The position numbers were made by a program, and so were the translations under genes. Below the pieces are notes generated by a model. The model saw only the letters and a list, made by a program, of their open reading frames with translations. It ran no database searches and had not been told where the DNA came from. 64,000 bases of DNA, taken from contig NOKP01000001.1 in the NCBI GenBank assembly GCA_002682825.1, positions 3,847,296-3,911,295 of the forward strand, given 5' to 3'. The stretch is from Neonectria sp. B-13 (lineage: Eukaryota > Ascomycota > Sordariomycetes > Hypocreales > Nectriaceae). This document shows positions 35,680 through 47,123 of this stretch, in pieces (the first letter of the stretch is position 1; each line of letters opens with the position of its first letter).

Positions 35680-38600
35680 ATGGATAGCGACGAGTTCGAT
35701 GACGGGATTGCCGACGAGGACTTTCTCATTGCATTTGATCAGGTCTCGTCGTCCACTGGCCCTGCTGTCCCAGCATCTTCCAGCCTTGGAAATGGTCTTC
35801 CGAAGACAAAAAGCCAACAGGTTCTAGCGGCTGCCGCCTCTCTTGAGCTAGAGGACCTTCCCTCTGACGCCTTCTCATCCCCGGAACCGGCTCCGTCGCG
35901 GGCTCCCGGAGTGACACGAACCATCTCTACAGGACAGCCTCCACGCACAGGACTCAGTCGGACCGCCTCTGGGAACTATCGACAAACTACTCTATTTAGT
36001 AGATCTGTATTCGCCGATGACCCAAGTTTATCGCAACCCACAACCACAAGAGCATTTCGTGTCGACCTACCCCCCGAGGAGCCTAGTCACCATGATCTTG
36101 ACAAGGAAGCTATGGAGACTTGGGTGTACCCCACGAACTTGGGTGCCATCCGAGACTACCAGTTCAGCATCGTGAAGAACAGTCTCTTCAATAATACCCT
36201 GGTAGCCCTCCCCACTGGTCTTGGTAAAACATTCATCGCAGCGACTGTGATGCTCAATTTTCACCGCTGGACCAAGACCGCCAAACTCGTTTTTGTTGCA
36301 CCGACGAAGCCTCTCGTGGCACAGCAAATTGATGCCTGCTACAATATTGCAGGGATCTCCCGCTCAGAGACAACTCTGTTGACAGGCGACATCCCTCCAG
36401 CCTTGCGAGTCGATGAGTGGGGGAAGCGGCGAGTGTTCTTCATGACCCCACAGACGCTTCTGAACGATATTTCTCACGGCTACGCGGACCCCAAGTCCAT
36501 TGCTCTTATGGTCATTGACGAGGCACACCGGGCTGTGGGGGAATACGCGTACGCGAAGGTTACGAAGCTTATTCGTCGCTTCTCCAAGAGCTTCCGTGTT
36601 CTGGCATTGACGGCTACGCCTGGTTCAAAAGTTGAGACGGTACAAGAAGTGATCGACAATCTTGGCATATCCCATTGCGAGATTCGGACGGAAGACTCCA
36701 TCGATATTCGACAATACGTTCACCAGAGGAATATTGAGCAGATCGTACTGGATCCTTCTGACGAGATGCATCTCATCTACGAGCTGTTTACAAAAGCCCT
36801 AAAGCCCATGACGGAAAAATTGAGCTCACAGAACATCTACTATGGACGGAGCCCGATGTCTATGACCGCATATGGCCTGATGCAAGCTCAAAAGGAGTGG
36901 TTTGCTACTCGAGGCAAGCACACAAATCAAGGAGTGCAAGGCATGATGAGGGCCGTCTTCAGTGTCCTTACGAGCATTGCTCACTCGATTAAGCTGCTTA
37001 GCTTCCATGGCATCAAACCTTTCTACGACAATCTTGTCGACCTTCGTAGTGAGCAGGAAGACAAGGGCGAAAAGGGATCCAAATACAAACGACAGCTCAT
37101 CCAAGATTCGAGCTTTCAGGAGATGATGGACAGAATTTCGAAATGGCTGAAGACGGATGGCTTTGTAGGTCACCCGAAACTGACTGCCCTAGCAGACACT
37201 GTTCTAAACCACTTTATGGACCGTGGCGAGGAATCAGAAACACGAGTCATTGTCTTCAGCGAGTATCGAGATTCCGCGGAGGACATTGTGCGCATGCTGA
37301 ACACTCACCGACCGCTCATCAAGGCTAGCATCTTCGTCGGGCAAGCAGACAGCAAGCGAGGAGAGGGCATGAAGCAGGCACAACAAATCGAAGCGATCGA
37401 AAGGTTCAAAAAGGGAGATTTCAACGTCCTTGTTGCAACCTCAATTGGCGAGGAGGGTCTCGACATCGGCCAAGTGGACCTCATCGTGTGCTATGACTCT
37501 TCCGCATCACCAATTCGAATGCTGCAGCGAATGGGCCGAACAGGGAGAAAACGGGCTGGAAACATCGTGCTGCTTCTGATGAGAGGGAAAGAAGAGGACC
37601 AGTTTGCGAAATCAAAGGACAACTACGAAAATATGCAGAAAATGATTTGCGAGGGGAGTCGGTTCAACTTCCGCTTCGACCTCTCGAGCAGGATAGTACC
37701 GAGGGAGATTCGGCCAGAGGTTGACAAGCGACACGTCGAAATTCCCATCGAAAATACTCAAGACCAGTCACTACCCGAGCCCAAGAAGCGCCGAGCCGCT
37801 CGTGGCAAGAAGGTGCCACCCAAGAAATTTCACATGCCGGATGGAGTTGAGACGGGCTTTCAGACTGGAGCCAGTCTGTTGAACAAGGGGACTAAGGCGA
37901 CCAAGGCGACCAAACCGCGCCAACCAAAGCCGCGACAAAACCCGGAGCTGGGTGATGTTGCCCCGGTACCTGACTTGAGCAGCGTGTTGCTCGGGAATGT
38001 TGAGCTTAAGGAGCTTAACCGGGCATACCGCGACTTACCGTTCAACCACAGTGTGGTCGAGGAGACCGATATGCCAAGCACGACAGCTTATCCTGAGCTA
38101 CAGAGGCGGCTGCGCCCGGTGTCTAAAGTCAAGCACGGGTTGCACACGAAGCGATGCGTTAAGATGTGGCGGAGAATGGGAAATGACCCAGAGAGCCTTG
38201 TTCGACCGTGTCGATCAGCAGATTCAAGCAACTATCGCGATATTCCGGTTCGAGCCTTTGCTGAGTCTGATGGAGAGGTAGAGCAAGAAGACGTCCCGTC
38301 GAAACCAGCAACTTCAGGTAAGAGGAAGCAGGCCAAAAAGCCCGCCTCTAAGGCCGAGCCTCAGCCAAAGAAAAGAAAAGTATCAACAAAACCAAGCCCG
38401 AGACCTCCTGGACGCGTGTCCGTGGTGGACGTGGATCTATTGGAAGAGGATGAGGAAGACGAAGACCAAGAGGACGAGGAGCTCGCGGAAGACATTGCGC
38501 CCGCTCGCCGAGGACGGCCAAAGAAAGGCAGCAAACCCAAAGGCAGGGGCAGAAAGAAGACGCAGCGAAAGCCTAGCGGGATCAATAGCGACGAGATTGG

Positions 38601-38937
38601 AGACGACTGCGACCGAGATAGCGACGAGATGGACACGGACGGGTCAGACCTTGGTGAGGACCTGGTGGACTTTATTGTGTCGGACAACCACGTTCCGTCC
38701 AGCATGAGAGAACCAAGGTCCACGTCACCAACCACGGCCAGCCCAACCCCAACGCCTTCTGCACCAGATCCAAGGGAGAAGCCCTTCTTTGTGCCAACAC
38801 AGTTCCCAGGGACGCAGGACAGCGAGGACATCCCGGATATAGCCACGCTGGTGGGAACGCCGGCTGGGAGAGGAGCGGCAAGGCGAACAGGACGCGCCCG
38901 TCGAGCCGTCGTGGATGATAGCGACAGTGATATTTAA
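35680..38937 (+). CDS. MPH1: Mph1 / FANCM-family DNA helicase (SF2, DEAH), 1085 aa
   Basis: ATP-dependent 3'-5' helicase that remodels replication forks and dissociates D-loops in recombination and crosslink repair. The start is ATG 35680 ([20 protein letters not shown]); in-frame codons 5' of it begin at a TTG and are ignored. The helicase core includes the Q-motif-like [14 protein letters not shown], Walker A PTGLGKT (about 178-184), APTKPLV, the DEAH box VIDEAHRA (~276), ALTATPG, the FANCM-specific helical insert (to about 560), then [28 protein letters not shown] and QRMGRTGR (~616-623). The C-terminal 400 residues are basic and acidic low-complexity sequence with several nuclear-signal-like clusters and a final acidic DDSDSDI. 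No intron is needed. Order and length fit fungal Mph1 (about 1000-1200 aa). Confidence 0.96.
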   Translation: MDSDEFDDGIADEDFLIAFDQVSSSTGPAVPASSSLGNGLPKTKSQQVLAAAASLELEDLPSDAFSSPEPAPSRAPGVTRTISTGQPPRTGLSRTASGNYRQTTLFSRSVFADDPSLSQPTTTRAFRVDLPPEEPSHHDLDKEAMETWVYPTNLGAIRDYQFSIVKNSLFNNTLVALPTGLGKTFIAATVMLNFHRWTKTAKLVFVAPTKPLVAQQIDACYNIAGISRSETTLLTGDIPPALRVDEWGKRRVFFMTPQTLLNDISHGYADPKSIALMVIDEAHRAVGEYAYAKVTKLIRRFSKSFRVLALTATPGSKVETVQEVIDNLGISHCEIRTEDSIDIRQYVHQRNIEQIVLDPSDEMHLIYELFTKALKPMTEKLSSQNIYYGRSPMSMTAYGLMQAQKEWFATRGKHTNQGVQGMMRAVFSVLTSIAHSIKLLSFHGIKPFYDNLVDLRSEQEDKGEKGSKYKRQLIQDSSFQEMMDRISKWLKTDGFVGHPKLTALADTVLNHFMDRGEESETRVIVFSEYRDSAEDIVRMLNTHRPLIKASIFVGQADSKRGEGMKQAQQIEAIERFKKGDFNVLVATSIGEEGLDIGQVDLIVCYDSSASPIRMLQRMGRTGRKRAGNIVLLLMRGKEEDQFAKSKDNYENMQKMICEGSRFNFRFDLSSRIVPREIRPEVDKRHVEIPIENTQDQSLPEPKKRRAARGKKVPPKKFHMPDGVETGFQTGASLLNKGTKATKATKPRQPKPRQNPELGDVAPVPDLSSVLLGNVELKELNRAYRDLPFNHSVVEETDMPSTTAYPELQRRLRPVSKVKHGLHTKRCVKMWRRMGNDPESLVRPCRSADSSNYRDIPVRAFAESDGEVEQEDVPSKPATSGKRKQAKKPASKAEPQPKKRKVSTKPSPRPPGRVSVVDVDLLEEDEEDEDQEDEELAEDIAPARRGRPKKGSKPKGRGRKKTQRKPSGINSDEIGDDCDRDSDEMDTDGSDLGEDLVDFIVSDNHVPSSMREPRSTSPTTASPTPTPSAPDPREKPFFVPTQFPGTQDSEDIPDIATLVGTPAGRGAARRTGRARRAVVDDSDSDI

Positions 38938-39287
38938 GGGAACATGCCAGGTGTGATTGCTTAGGAGTTCCGGAGAGCCATAGGACAACGGAGCTTGATG
39001 ACAGGAGAAAAGGAGTGTGCGAATGAAACAGAAACATGTATGTAAATTATTATTAACCGCGCTATGTAACAAGACCATTGAGGCCAAGATATTAAAGTAC
39101 GAATTCACGACAGACACGGCCGCAAAGACAATGGGTAGTGTAGAGCGACCGTGGCGCGCGGGTTAGTCCTTCTTCGCTCGTGCCCCAATTCCTGGATATA
39201 AAGAAACCTGTCGCCATGGGGTTAGTCCTTGATTCCCTTGACAAAGTGAAGATGAAAGCGGTTGAAGAGGAAACATCTCGAAATAGT
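38938..39287. other. Spacer downstream of mph1
   Basis: A 350-bp spacer presumed to hold the mph1 3' UTR. It also contains a possible acceptor (minus strand, near 39220) that could belong to a spliced form of the doubtful small ORF; see the findings. Confidence 0.35.
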
Positions 39288-39506
39288 TCAGAAACCCAGT
39301 TTATAAGCACCACCACGCCCCGGCCGCATCCCCGCCGCGCTCCCAACCCGCAGGACCGGGTCCCCCCCGCGTGCAGGCGTCGCCGCCGCACAGCAAGAGG
39401 TCGGGTACGACCACGGGAGAACAGGAGCGGTAGAAACAGGGGCGGTGACGGGGGCAGTCTCAGACGGCTCTTCCTTAAGCATGAGGGTTGAAAAGGAGCT
39501 CATCAT
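39288..39506 (-). CDS. Doubtful small ORF, 72 aa
   Basis: A 72-codon frame starting with a double ATG (39506), MMSSFSTLMLKEEPSE, followed by an Ala/Pro/Val/Thr-rich stretch and ending GGAYKLGF. The sequence just 5' of it (minus strand, 39507-39610) is C/A-rich and ATG-free, looks like a fungal 5' leader, and has a GTGAGT donor-like site. That is the only support. No family is recognised and the ORF could be chance in GC-rich DNA. The gene may instead be spliced to an exon near 39150-39220 with a frame ending LYPGIGARAKKD. Confidence 0.3.
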   Translation of the reverse strand: MMSSFSTLMLKEEPSETAPVTAPVSTAPVLPWSYPTSCCAAATPARGGDPVLRVGSAAGMRPGRGGAYKLGF

Positions 39507-39993
39507 GCGAGATGGGGGAAAGGGGATTGTGGGGGGGGAGTTGAGGTTTGCGGACTCACAGATGATGTAGGTGTTGATATCGATGTCGATGTTGGTGTTT
39601 GTAGGACGGAGAAAATTGCAAAAGAATCGAAGGCTGGTTTTAAGCTCTGGTGGGGTCGATCCCGTGTGTGGCGTGTGAGCGAGCTATGGACGCTGTGGCG
39701 CAGTATCCGTCTGTGTGTCTGAGTGTCTGAAGTGTCTGAGTGTCCGAGCTCCCCTGGTCCGCGCAGCCAATCAGCGACGGGGTATTCTCGGGATGCCGGG
39801 GATGGCATCGTCACAATTGACTCTTTTGGGTTTCCCGGCAATCCCCATTCCCACTCCCACTTCCACTTCCACTTCCATCACCTCATCCCATCCCATCCCA
39901 TCCCCATCGCCTCAACCACAGCTCATTGTTCTTACTGCCTCACTTGATCTCGTCTACCAAACCCATCGACCAAAGCAAAAACAAAACACAGCC
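39507..39993. promoter_or_regulatory. Promoter and leader of the Atg33-like gene
   Basis: It holds a GTGTCTGA direct repeat (39715-39745) and a strongly pyrimidine-rich tract with repeated CCCATTCC/CTTCCA words at 39841-39905, about 90-150 bp before the ATG, typical of a fungal transcription start region. Confidence 0.4.
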
Positions 39994-40898
39994 ATGGCTT
40001 CGACGGGCGTGTCCCTGCTCAAGTTCGTCGGCACTGTCTCGCTCGGGCTGCTGACGGTATGTCTCCTCCAGCTTCCTTGTCCCGATCATGGCTCCGTGCA
40101 CCTACCTACCCCTCTATCCCGTATCGCAAACATCACATCATGTCGCTTGCCGCATCCCCGCGCTGCCAGAGGCCAATTCCAAGCCATCCATGCCTGGGCC
40201 ATGGCGATGCTTCTTCCGTTGCTGGCATTGCGCCTGGCGCCTAACATTGCCTCGGCCCCTCCATGGCGTCACGACCCTGCAACCCTGCAACCCTGCAACT
40301 CGCAACTCGCAACCCGCAACACCAGACCTTACCTAAGTACATCTAACACCTTGACTAACGCTCGCTTTCACAGGGCGTCTCCTACTCCGTCTCGACACTC
40401 GCTCTCCCGGCTCTCCTCCGTCTCCCCTCCTCCGCATCCGCCGCTCACGGCCTCACCACCCTCTCCGCCGCCCTCAAGGCGCCCATCCTCGCCCTCACTT
40501 CGCTCGCCTCGGCGCCCTTCCTCCTCTGCTTCGTCCTCTCGCCGCGCTCCTCCCGCCATCCCTACCTCCTCTACACCTCTCTCCTCGTCGCCCTCTCCAC
40601 CGTCGCCCCGACCCTCGTGCCCCAGCCCATTCCCCGGAGCATCGCCCCCGCTTCCGCCGGCAAGGCCTCCGCGCGGGCTCGCATGGAGGCCAGCTACGAG
40701 GTCCTCGGCGACGTCCACAGCGAGCCCGCGAGCGAAGAGGACATTGACGACGTCAACGGCGAGGAGGTTCGCGCCGATATCGAGGGCCTGGCCAGTAGCT
40801 ACATCGCTAGGACCGCCCTTGCCGCCCTCGGGTTTGCCTTGGCCGTTGTGGGCATCTGGGGAGACGGTGCGCCTCAGGCTGTTGTCTACGTCTCCTAG
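39994..40898 (+). CDS. Atg33-like four-helix membrane protein, 195 aa, 2 exons
   Basis: Exon 1 is 39994-40056 and exon 2 is 40374-40898 (588 nt, phase 0; donor GTATGT, acceptor CACAG; 317-nt intron). It begins MASTGVSLLKFVGTVSLGLL and is followed by three more hydrophobic segments: around PILALTSLASAPFLLCFVL, LYTSLLVALSTVAPTLV and TALAALGFALAVVGIWG. A hydrophilic loop (about 115-160) has EASYEVLGDVHSE and DDVNGEEVRADIEG. Size and four-helix layout resemble fungal proteins annotated as Atg33, a mitochondrial outer-membrane protein needed for mitophagy in yeast. Sequence similarity to yeast Atg33 is weak, so function is tentative, but the gene itself is clear. Confidence 0.78.
40274..40321. repeat. 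Heptamer-type tandem repeats inside the Atg33-like intron
   Basis: Consecutive CCTGCAA copies followed by GCAACTC copies within intron 1. The GCRACTY unit resembles the repeat upstream of pcc1 at 17918-17952. Confidence 0.7.
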
Positions 40899-41328
40899 CT
40901 GCTCAATCCGCGCAATATTGATTACACTAATACGGGCACTGTTTTGATTTCACTTGCAATATGATATGAATTGATGGACAGTTTGGGCAGAACACACACA
41001 TGGGCGTTTTCTTCTTAGTCTTTATACACGACATTCGGCTCCCGGTAGCTGGGAACATCCACCATCTCCTGTCAATCTCTCGAGGCAGAACCAAACAGTC
41101 ATCAGTGGCATATTCGCAAATCAGGGATCATCAAAAGACTTTTGAACCTGCATCTTAGGCGATTAACAATTAAACGACTGTGATTGGTGAAAAAGTCTTT
41201 CTGTTTGCTACATACTTTGCGCCAAGAGTAGAGTGCTTCACGACTTGAAGGATCCAAAAACAACTAGAACCATACATCATCACACCTCAGCTTCCAAAAC
41301 AATTTCAGTGATACTCTCCGCAGTTCAA
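40899..41328. other. Convergent spacer Atg33-like / ankyrin gene
   Basis: 430 bp, AT-richer than the genes, presumed 3' UTRs of both. Nothing else is seen. Confidence 0.45.
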
Positions 41329-44300
41329 TTAGTAGCTCGCATCATCCGACTCATCATCCGACTCAGCGTCCGACTCGACCTTCTCGTAGTCCCAGACTTC
41401 CCATGCGTTGCTCAACCTCGACCTTAGCTGGTCCGTGGCAAAGTCTGTGATCTCTATGTCCTCCTGGTCCTCCTTTTCCGCATCATCGTCGTCCTCGTTT
41501 CGAGCTTGGATGCTAAAGTATCGAGATGCCGAGTACTTCTCTCCCAGTCTCTTGGCCACATCGTTGGCCTCATTGAGACTCACCAACCGACGCTTGCCGG
41601 GGTGCGTCTCCATTGCAGTCAGGCAGATATCCCACATGACCTGCTTCTTCGCGGCCTCGTCGTCCAAGTTTCCGTTGTTGTGGCCGTTCTTCCCAATACC
41701 CATGGAACACAGGATCTGCGAAATCTCATCCGTGCTATAGGTTCCGCTTAGACCTATACCAGCCAACAACTCTGTCGTTTGTTCGGGAGTCTTGGCCCCG
41801 AGGTTGGCCTTGTTGATGAATTCCTCTGGCTTCTTATTCGCTAGTTCAGGAGCCTTGATATCGTTGCGAAGGGCCAAATCCTTTGGCTTCGCAAACCTGA
41901 CTCCCGTGAGCCTGTCATGTGCCACTTCTGCGGGGGTACGACCGACCGCATTTTCTCGATAGAGTAGGCTGGGCTTGAAGTTAACTAGCACATGGGCTAG
42001 AGAAAGCATGTTGTACATGACAGCCGTGTGCAGGCACGTATCGCCGGCACCGTTCAGCATCTCGAGCTCCTCACCCTTCGAGTACTCGAGCAAAAGCTTG
42101 AGCATCTGAACTGCGTCCCTTTCCCTTTTGTACGGCTTGGTGACATAACTGTGGTAATAAGTGTTATACCTGTTGTATCGGTTGGTAATCTCCGGCTGAA
42201 CGCCTGAGGCTTGCGAGACCCAGGTGTGCAGAGGTGTGGTACCGTTCTCATGGAGGTTCTTCCGGTGCAGGAACAAGTGACTTCGTAGGCCAGTGTCAAG
42301 GACGTCGAGTATACCACGTAGTTGACCAGCCTTGGGGTTTCCTGCGAGCGCAGCGTGGAGAATATTCTCGCCCTTCGAGTTACGGGTTGACTGGTCGGCA
42401 TTCCCTTCCAGTAATATCTTCACAAACTCGACCCGGCCAAGTCGGCAAGCGACCATCAGAGGCGAGTCACCCTGCGAGTTCTTCTTCTCGAGCGATCCCG
42501 GGCAAGCCTCAATGAGGTACTCGAGAAGTTCGTTTGCGGCAGTGCTGGGTGTGGCCAAGACTGCGCAGTGCATCACAAGATCGTCTAGATGCTTAATTAG
42601 ATTTGAATACATTTTAGAGACGAATCTAGACTTACTGTCGGCTCCGAGCCACTTTGATATGGCTCGATCAAAACCGCCAGGACTCTCCTTGAGAAGCTTG
42701 AGTCTGGAGTTCTCTCGAGCAGCCTTGGATTTGCTAAACTCATTGTATAGCCTGTGGGGAGCATCTCCGAGGAAGAACTCCACGCTTTCCACGCTTCCAC
42801 CGAGGGCAGCATGGAGCAGTGGCGGCGTCTTGAGGCCTGTGGTCTTGACGACCATGTTCCGACCAGCGGTAGCCCAGTCATTCCTGTTTTGTGTCAGTTT
42901 CACTCATCACTGGGATCATTGATTTGCCGTACCGCTTCTTTCCATAAACCGTTAGCCCTTGGTAGAAGCGCGGTTTCTGCTTCACCTCAACGCCGCTCTT
43001 CTTGACAAGATGGTCGAGTGGGATGCCGGCACCAGTGCGCTTAATGATCAAGGCAAGCTGCTGGGCCTTTCCGTTCTCGATAGCCCAACGGAACTCGTTT
43101 TGGGAGAAGGTGAAGCCTTGAGAAGAGGACTCCTCATCGTCGTCTCCTTCAAACTTCAGACCTGCGTAGTGCTGAGCCATGTCCAGGAGGGCCTTCAGCC
43201 CCAGAGTATCATCCGTATCCATGGCATGGATAAAAAGGGTCCGCTTCGGACGTTTAGATATGGTCTTGCCATTATCGTATTCGAAAACTGGAACAGCCTC
43301 GGCGATGACATCCAGGGGCTTAGTATGAGACTTGACCTGCATCGAGACTTGTCCAATGTTGTCAATGGTGAACTGCTGGTCCACCTTTTCTGACACAATG
43401 CGTGGCTCGCTGTCCTCAGTTCCGGCATCGTCAGAGTCTTGGTCAGAGTACTCCTCGTCTTCGTCACGTGTCTCCATCCTGAAGCGAACTTTCTCCTCGT
43501 CAAGCGGGGACCATTGGGCTTTGACAATCTCAAGGACTGCTCGAGCTGCCTCGAAATTCCTGCGGCTAAATGCGATTGAGAAAGGAGTGTTTCCAACGTC
43601 ATCAGACACTGCAAGCTTCAGGGGTGGCTGATCCTGCTCCGGCCCCCAAGCTTGAAGGGAGAGACCCTTGATTTTCTCGATATCTCCGGCCCATGCTGCT
43701 TCCATTCTGTTACATGTTAGAGGCTGCAAGCTTAAACTATCAAGGGGAAACTTACAGCTCAACGTAGCCATCCCTCCGCTTCACCGTCATCTCGCTGTCA
43801 TTCCTGAAAGAGAAGTTGTACTCATATTGCCTCGGAAGGGTCTTTAGGTTCGTGTAACGGCTCAATTTATGCCGATCCTCAGTCTTGATATCGGGGTGCA
43901 GTTCAGCAAAAGTCTTTCCTCCTCGACTGGTGATGGCTTCCTCAAGCGACTCGAAGCCCTTCAATGCCTCGTTGATTGCCTCCATCTTCTCGTGAGCACC
44001 CTTGAGTTCTGCGATCCACTTCAACTCCTTCTCGTAGGATTCTTTGCCATGCTGGAATGACTCCTTTATGTTGTTGATGTCATCTGAAATAACCCAGTGG
44101 GAGTAGGTTCCCTGGGTAAAGTTCTCCAGGTAAGCATCGATACCCAAGCTCTCGACTGGCTTTGAGATTGCGGGCTTCTCCCCAGAATACTCGCGCAATT
44201 TGGACATCGAGATCCGAACCATATCCAATGCCGATTCTCCTGTGTTCCACGTGCGCTGGTACTCGTTGTAGATCAAGCGCTGGGTTTTTCCAGTGAGACA

Positions 44301-47123
44301 GTTCGGATCAGCACCATTCTCCAGAAGCTTGATTGCCGTGTCGGTGCTGCCAGACCGGATGGCAGTAATCAGTGGCTGATCCATTGACTCCTTGTATTTC
44401 TTTTCATTGGCTTCTAGAGTTCCCATCTGGCTGGCTATTGTTGGGGAAACTCTGGCCGCCTTCAACCACGTTTCGAAGTCAATTTGAGCTCCCGCACCGC
44501 CATTTAGCAACTTCAGAACAAGAATTGGGTCACCATGCTCGACTGCGCTGTGGAGGGGGGCAATCGTGTGGGGGTCCCAGTAACCCCCACTGAAGACCAT
44601 GTGATTGATGGCTGTCTTCACGCCTGTCTTGTCGTTCTCCAAGAGAGTGTCGACAAGGTCCAATTTACCACTCGCCACGTATCTGTGGAAAGCAGTGCAA
44701 CCATTGGAGTCGCCTTGGGAGGATGTGGCACCAAGCTTGAGGAGAAGCTGAGCCATCGACTTCGCCTTGTCCTGTGGGAGTGACAGCGCCAATGTAAGTG
44801 TCAAGATAGCGCCTGTGTCTGCTGTCTCTTTGTTAAGGAACTTGACTGGGAGAATAGAGTCGGCTCCGTACTGCAAATAGTTAGCATGGATCCAAGAAAG
44901 CAATGGGACCTGACTTCAGGAAGCATACATCACACAGGAGCTTTACAGCGTCCTCCTGGCCCTCGGAAATAGCAAGGTGAAGTGGCGAGCAAGGGACGTC
45001 CCAAGCTAAGACATCAATATGGTAATAGTCGGGTTCGTCCTCAGACTCATCCAGTTCAAAGTCTTCGTCTTCTTCCTCTCCCTTCTTGACCTTGACGAAC
45101 GACCCCGTAGCCATAGATGCAGTGTCGGCGTCAGTCATCTCATCATCGATGAGCTCGCCATCAGACTCTTCGTTAGACTCTGCATCGTCCAAGCCTGTGA
45201 CTTCTCTCTCTTGATCTTGTCCTTCTTTCTTGTCCTGTTTGGGGGCCTTGGATGCCTTGCGTCGCCTGTCTTGCCGTTCCTCTTCGGCCTCTTCGTTCTC
45301 GATGCTCTTCTCCATAAGTATCTTGATCATATCCACGTTACCCCGTGACGCAGCTAAATGCAGCGCCGTCTTTCCATCAGCGAGACGGGCAGTAAGGCGA
45401 GAGCCGTGGTCCACGAGACATTTCACCACCTCTGGGGTAGAGGTCATGACAGCCAAATGCAGCGGTGATCGTCCCGTGTAGTCTCGCTGGTTTGGGTCCG
45501 AGTCTTCTTGACTGAGCCAGTTGAGAACATCGTCAACATCGCCATCGACGATTGACTGGCAGAGTCTAGCAGTGTTTCCAACATATGCCATATCCGTCCA
45601 ATCTTGCTCAGTCAAAGGGTTGAAGGAACCAATTTGTTGTCTACCAGGGTCGTCGATGAGGAAGCGTACCTTGCCCGAGATGTAAGTCTCAGCCTCCTTC
45701 TCAGCGACTTCGATCTCCTCGGGAGTAACAGCGGTCGGACAACTGCCACAACAGTCCTCAATGACGTCCTCAACGCGGCCAAAGAAAGCTGGATGGCGAT
45801 GCAAGTAGACGTCTCGTTCAGCGGGCTGGTTCCACTCTGCATTGAGAAGGAGATCGCGAGTGTAACAAAGCTTCTCGATGCGCTTGGCGTTGAAATGCTG
45901 TCCGTATGGAACGGTAAAGGTATGATAGTTGCTGATGTCCTCCTCCGAGAGCCAGTCTGCAATCTCATCTTCATGGTTGTCCTTGATGTTTCCAAAGAGA
46001 ATATTGTTGCTTTTGAAGACACTGGGCCGTCCGCGTTCCTCGCGTCTCTTGTTGAGATAGGTCTCTCGGGCAGAGGTGGTGGGAAGTCGCTCGAGAACGA
46101 GGAGACGAGCCAGACCCAGTGTTCTCCGAAAGCTCCTTTCGAAGATGGTAGGGTCAACGCGGGAACGAACCAGGTCGGGCCAGTAGACCTCAAAGTTCCG
46201 GTGAGAATACTTGGAAAGGCGGTTCTCGTACGAGGGACTGCGCCTAGTAAGATCGACTTGGTTGATTTGCGTGATGAAACTGCCTAGGGCCCTGGGAGTG
46301 ACGTAGACTTGCTTGCCGTCATAGGCTCCGCCGGCAGCGTCAATATCGAAACCGGTCAGGATCTCGCTGACAGACTTGTAAACGCGTAGGACAATCTACG
46401 GGAGGGAGTCAGCATCGGCGGATGGGGCTATCAGAATTGGGTCTGGCTTACCTGTACGTGGCGGACGGGATACTGGCTAGCGATTGTGATGGCATACTTG
46501 GTTCTCACCACAGTGACCTCGTTGAGAAGCGCATCGCGGATGGCTTTTTCGATCTGCTTGATCTTTTCAATGGCTTGGTCGTGGGTGAGCCCGTAGAGGA
46601 AGAGATCGACATCAGATGCCGGGCAGAACTTCTCATGGTAGTACTCGCGCAACTTGCGCTTGGTGGTGTTGAACAACTTGGGTACAGGCAAGAGGCAGTT
46701 CACGACGGAGGAACCGGCGGCCACGACGTTGTTCCAGTCAATGTCAACGAGGGAGGATTCGGAGAAGACGTTGAAGTTGTGCTGGTACTCGGCCAGGTTG
46801 GCGACAGTCGCAGGAGAGCCATGAGGGCGGCGCTTGTCCTCAGGAAGAGCCATGATATATCTGGACTTTTCCTCGTCGGACTCGGCCTCGAGGTCTCTAG
46901 CGCGAGTGGTGATGAGGCTAGTGTCCTCGGTGAAGAGAGGGAGAACATTGAGATGAGGATCTTCCAGGATCGGATTCTGACGGTCCTGGGCATAAACAGA
47001 ACGAAGAGTGGCCTCGTAGCTGCGGTAGGGCTGCAATATTTCGATCATGGACTTGTCAGGGTTCTCGGAGATGTACCTGGCCAGCCCGGCGTGGGGAGCG
47101 GGCAGCTGTGGGAGGTCGGCCAT
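41329..47123 (-). CDS. Giant ankyrin-repeat protein with N-terminal nucleotidyltransferase-like region, 1860 aa, 5 exons
   Basis: Minus-strand exons are 47123-46452, 46395-44929, 44870-43756, 43706-42933 and 42883-41329 (5583 nt). Introns are 49-58 nt with donors GTAAGC, GTATGC, GTAAGT and GTACGG, and phases agree. The N-terminus starts MADLPQLPAPHAGLARYISE. At 135-175 there is AAGSSVVNCLLP then ASDVDLFLYGLT: a Gly-Ser plus Asp-x-Asp arrangement (D171, D173) like the active site of the nucleotidyltransferase fold. TGFDIDAAGGAYDG (D241/D243) is a candidate third acidic site. The following stretch (RRSPSYENRLSKYSHRNFEV) looks strongly conserved. From about residue 500 on there are at least ten ankyrin-like units (e.g. 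GRSPLHLAVMTSTPEVVKCL, GKTALHLAASRGNVDMIKIL, QGDSPLMVACRLGRVEFVKI), broken by long acidic insertions and ending in an Asp/Ser tail. No membrane segment. Partner and substrate are unknown. Confidence 0.88.
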
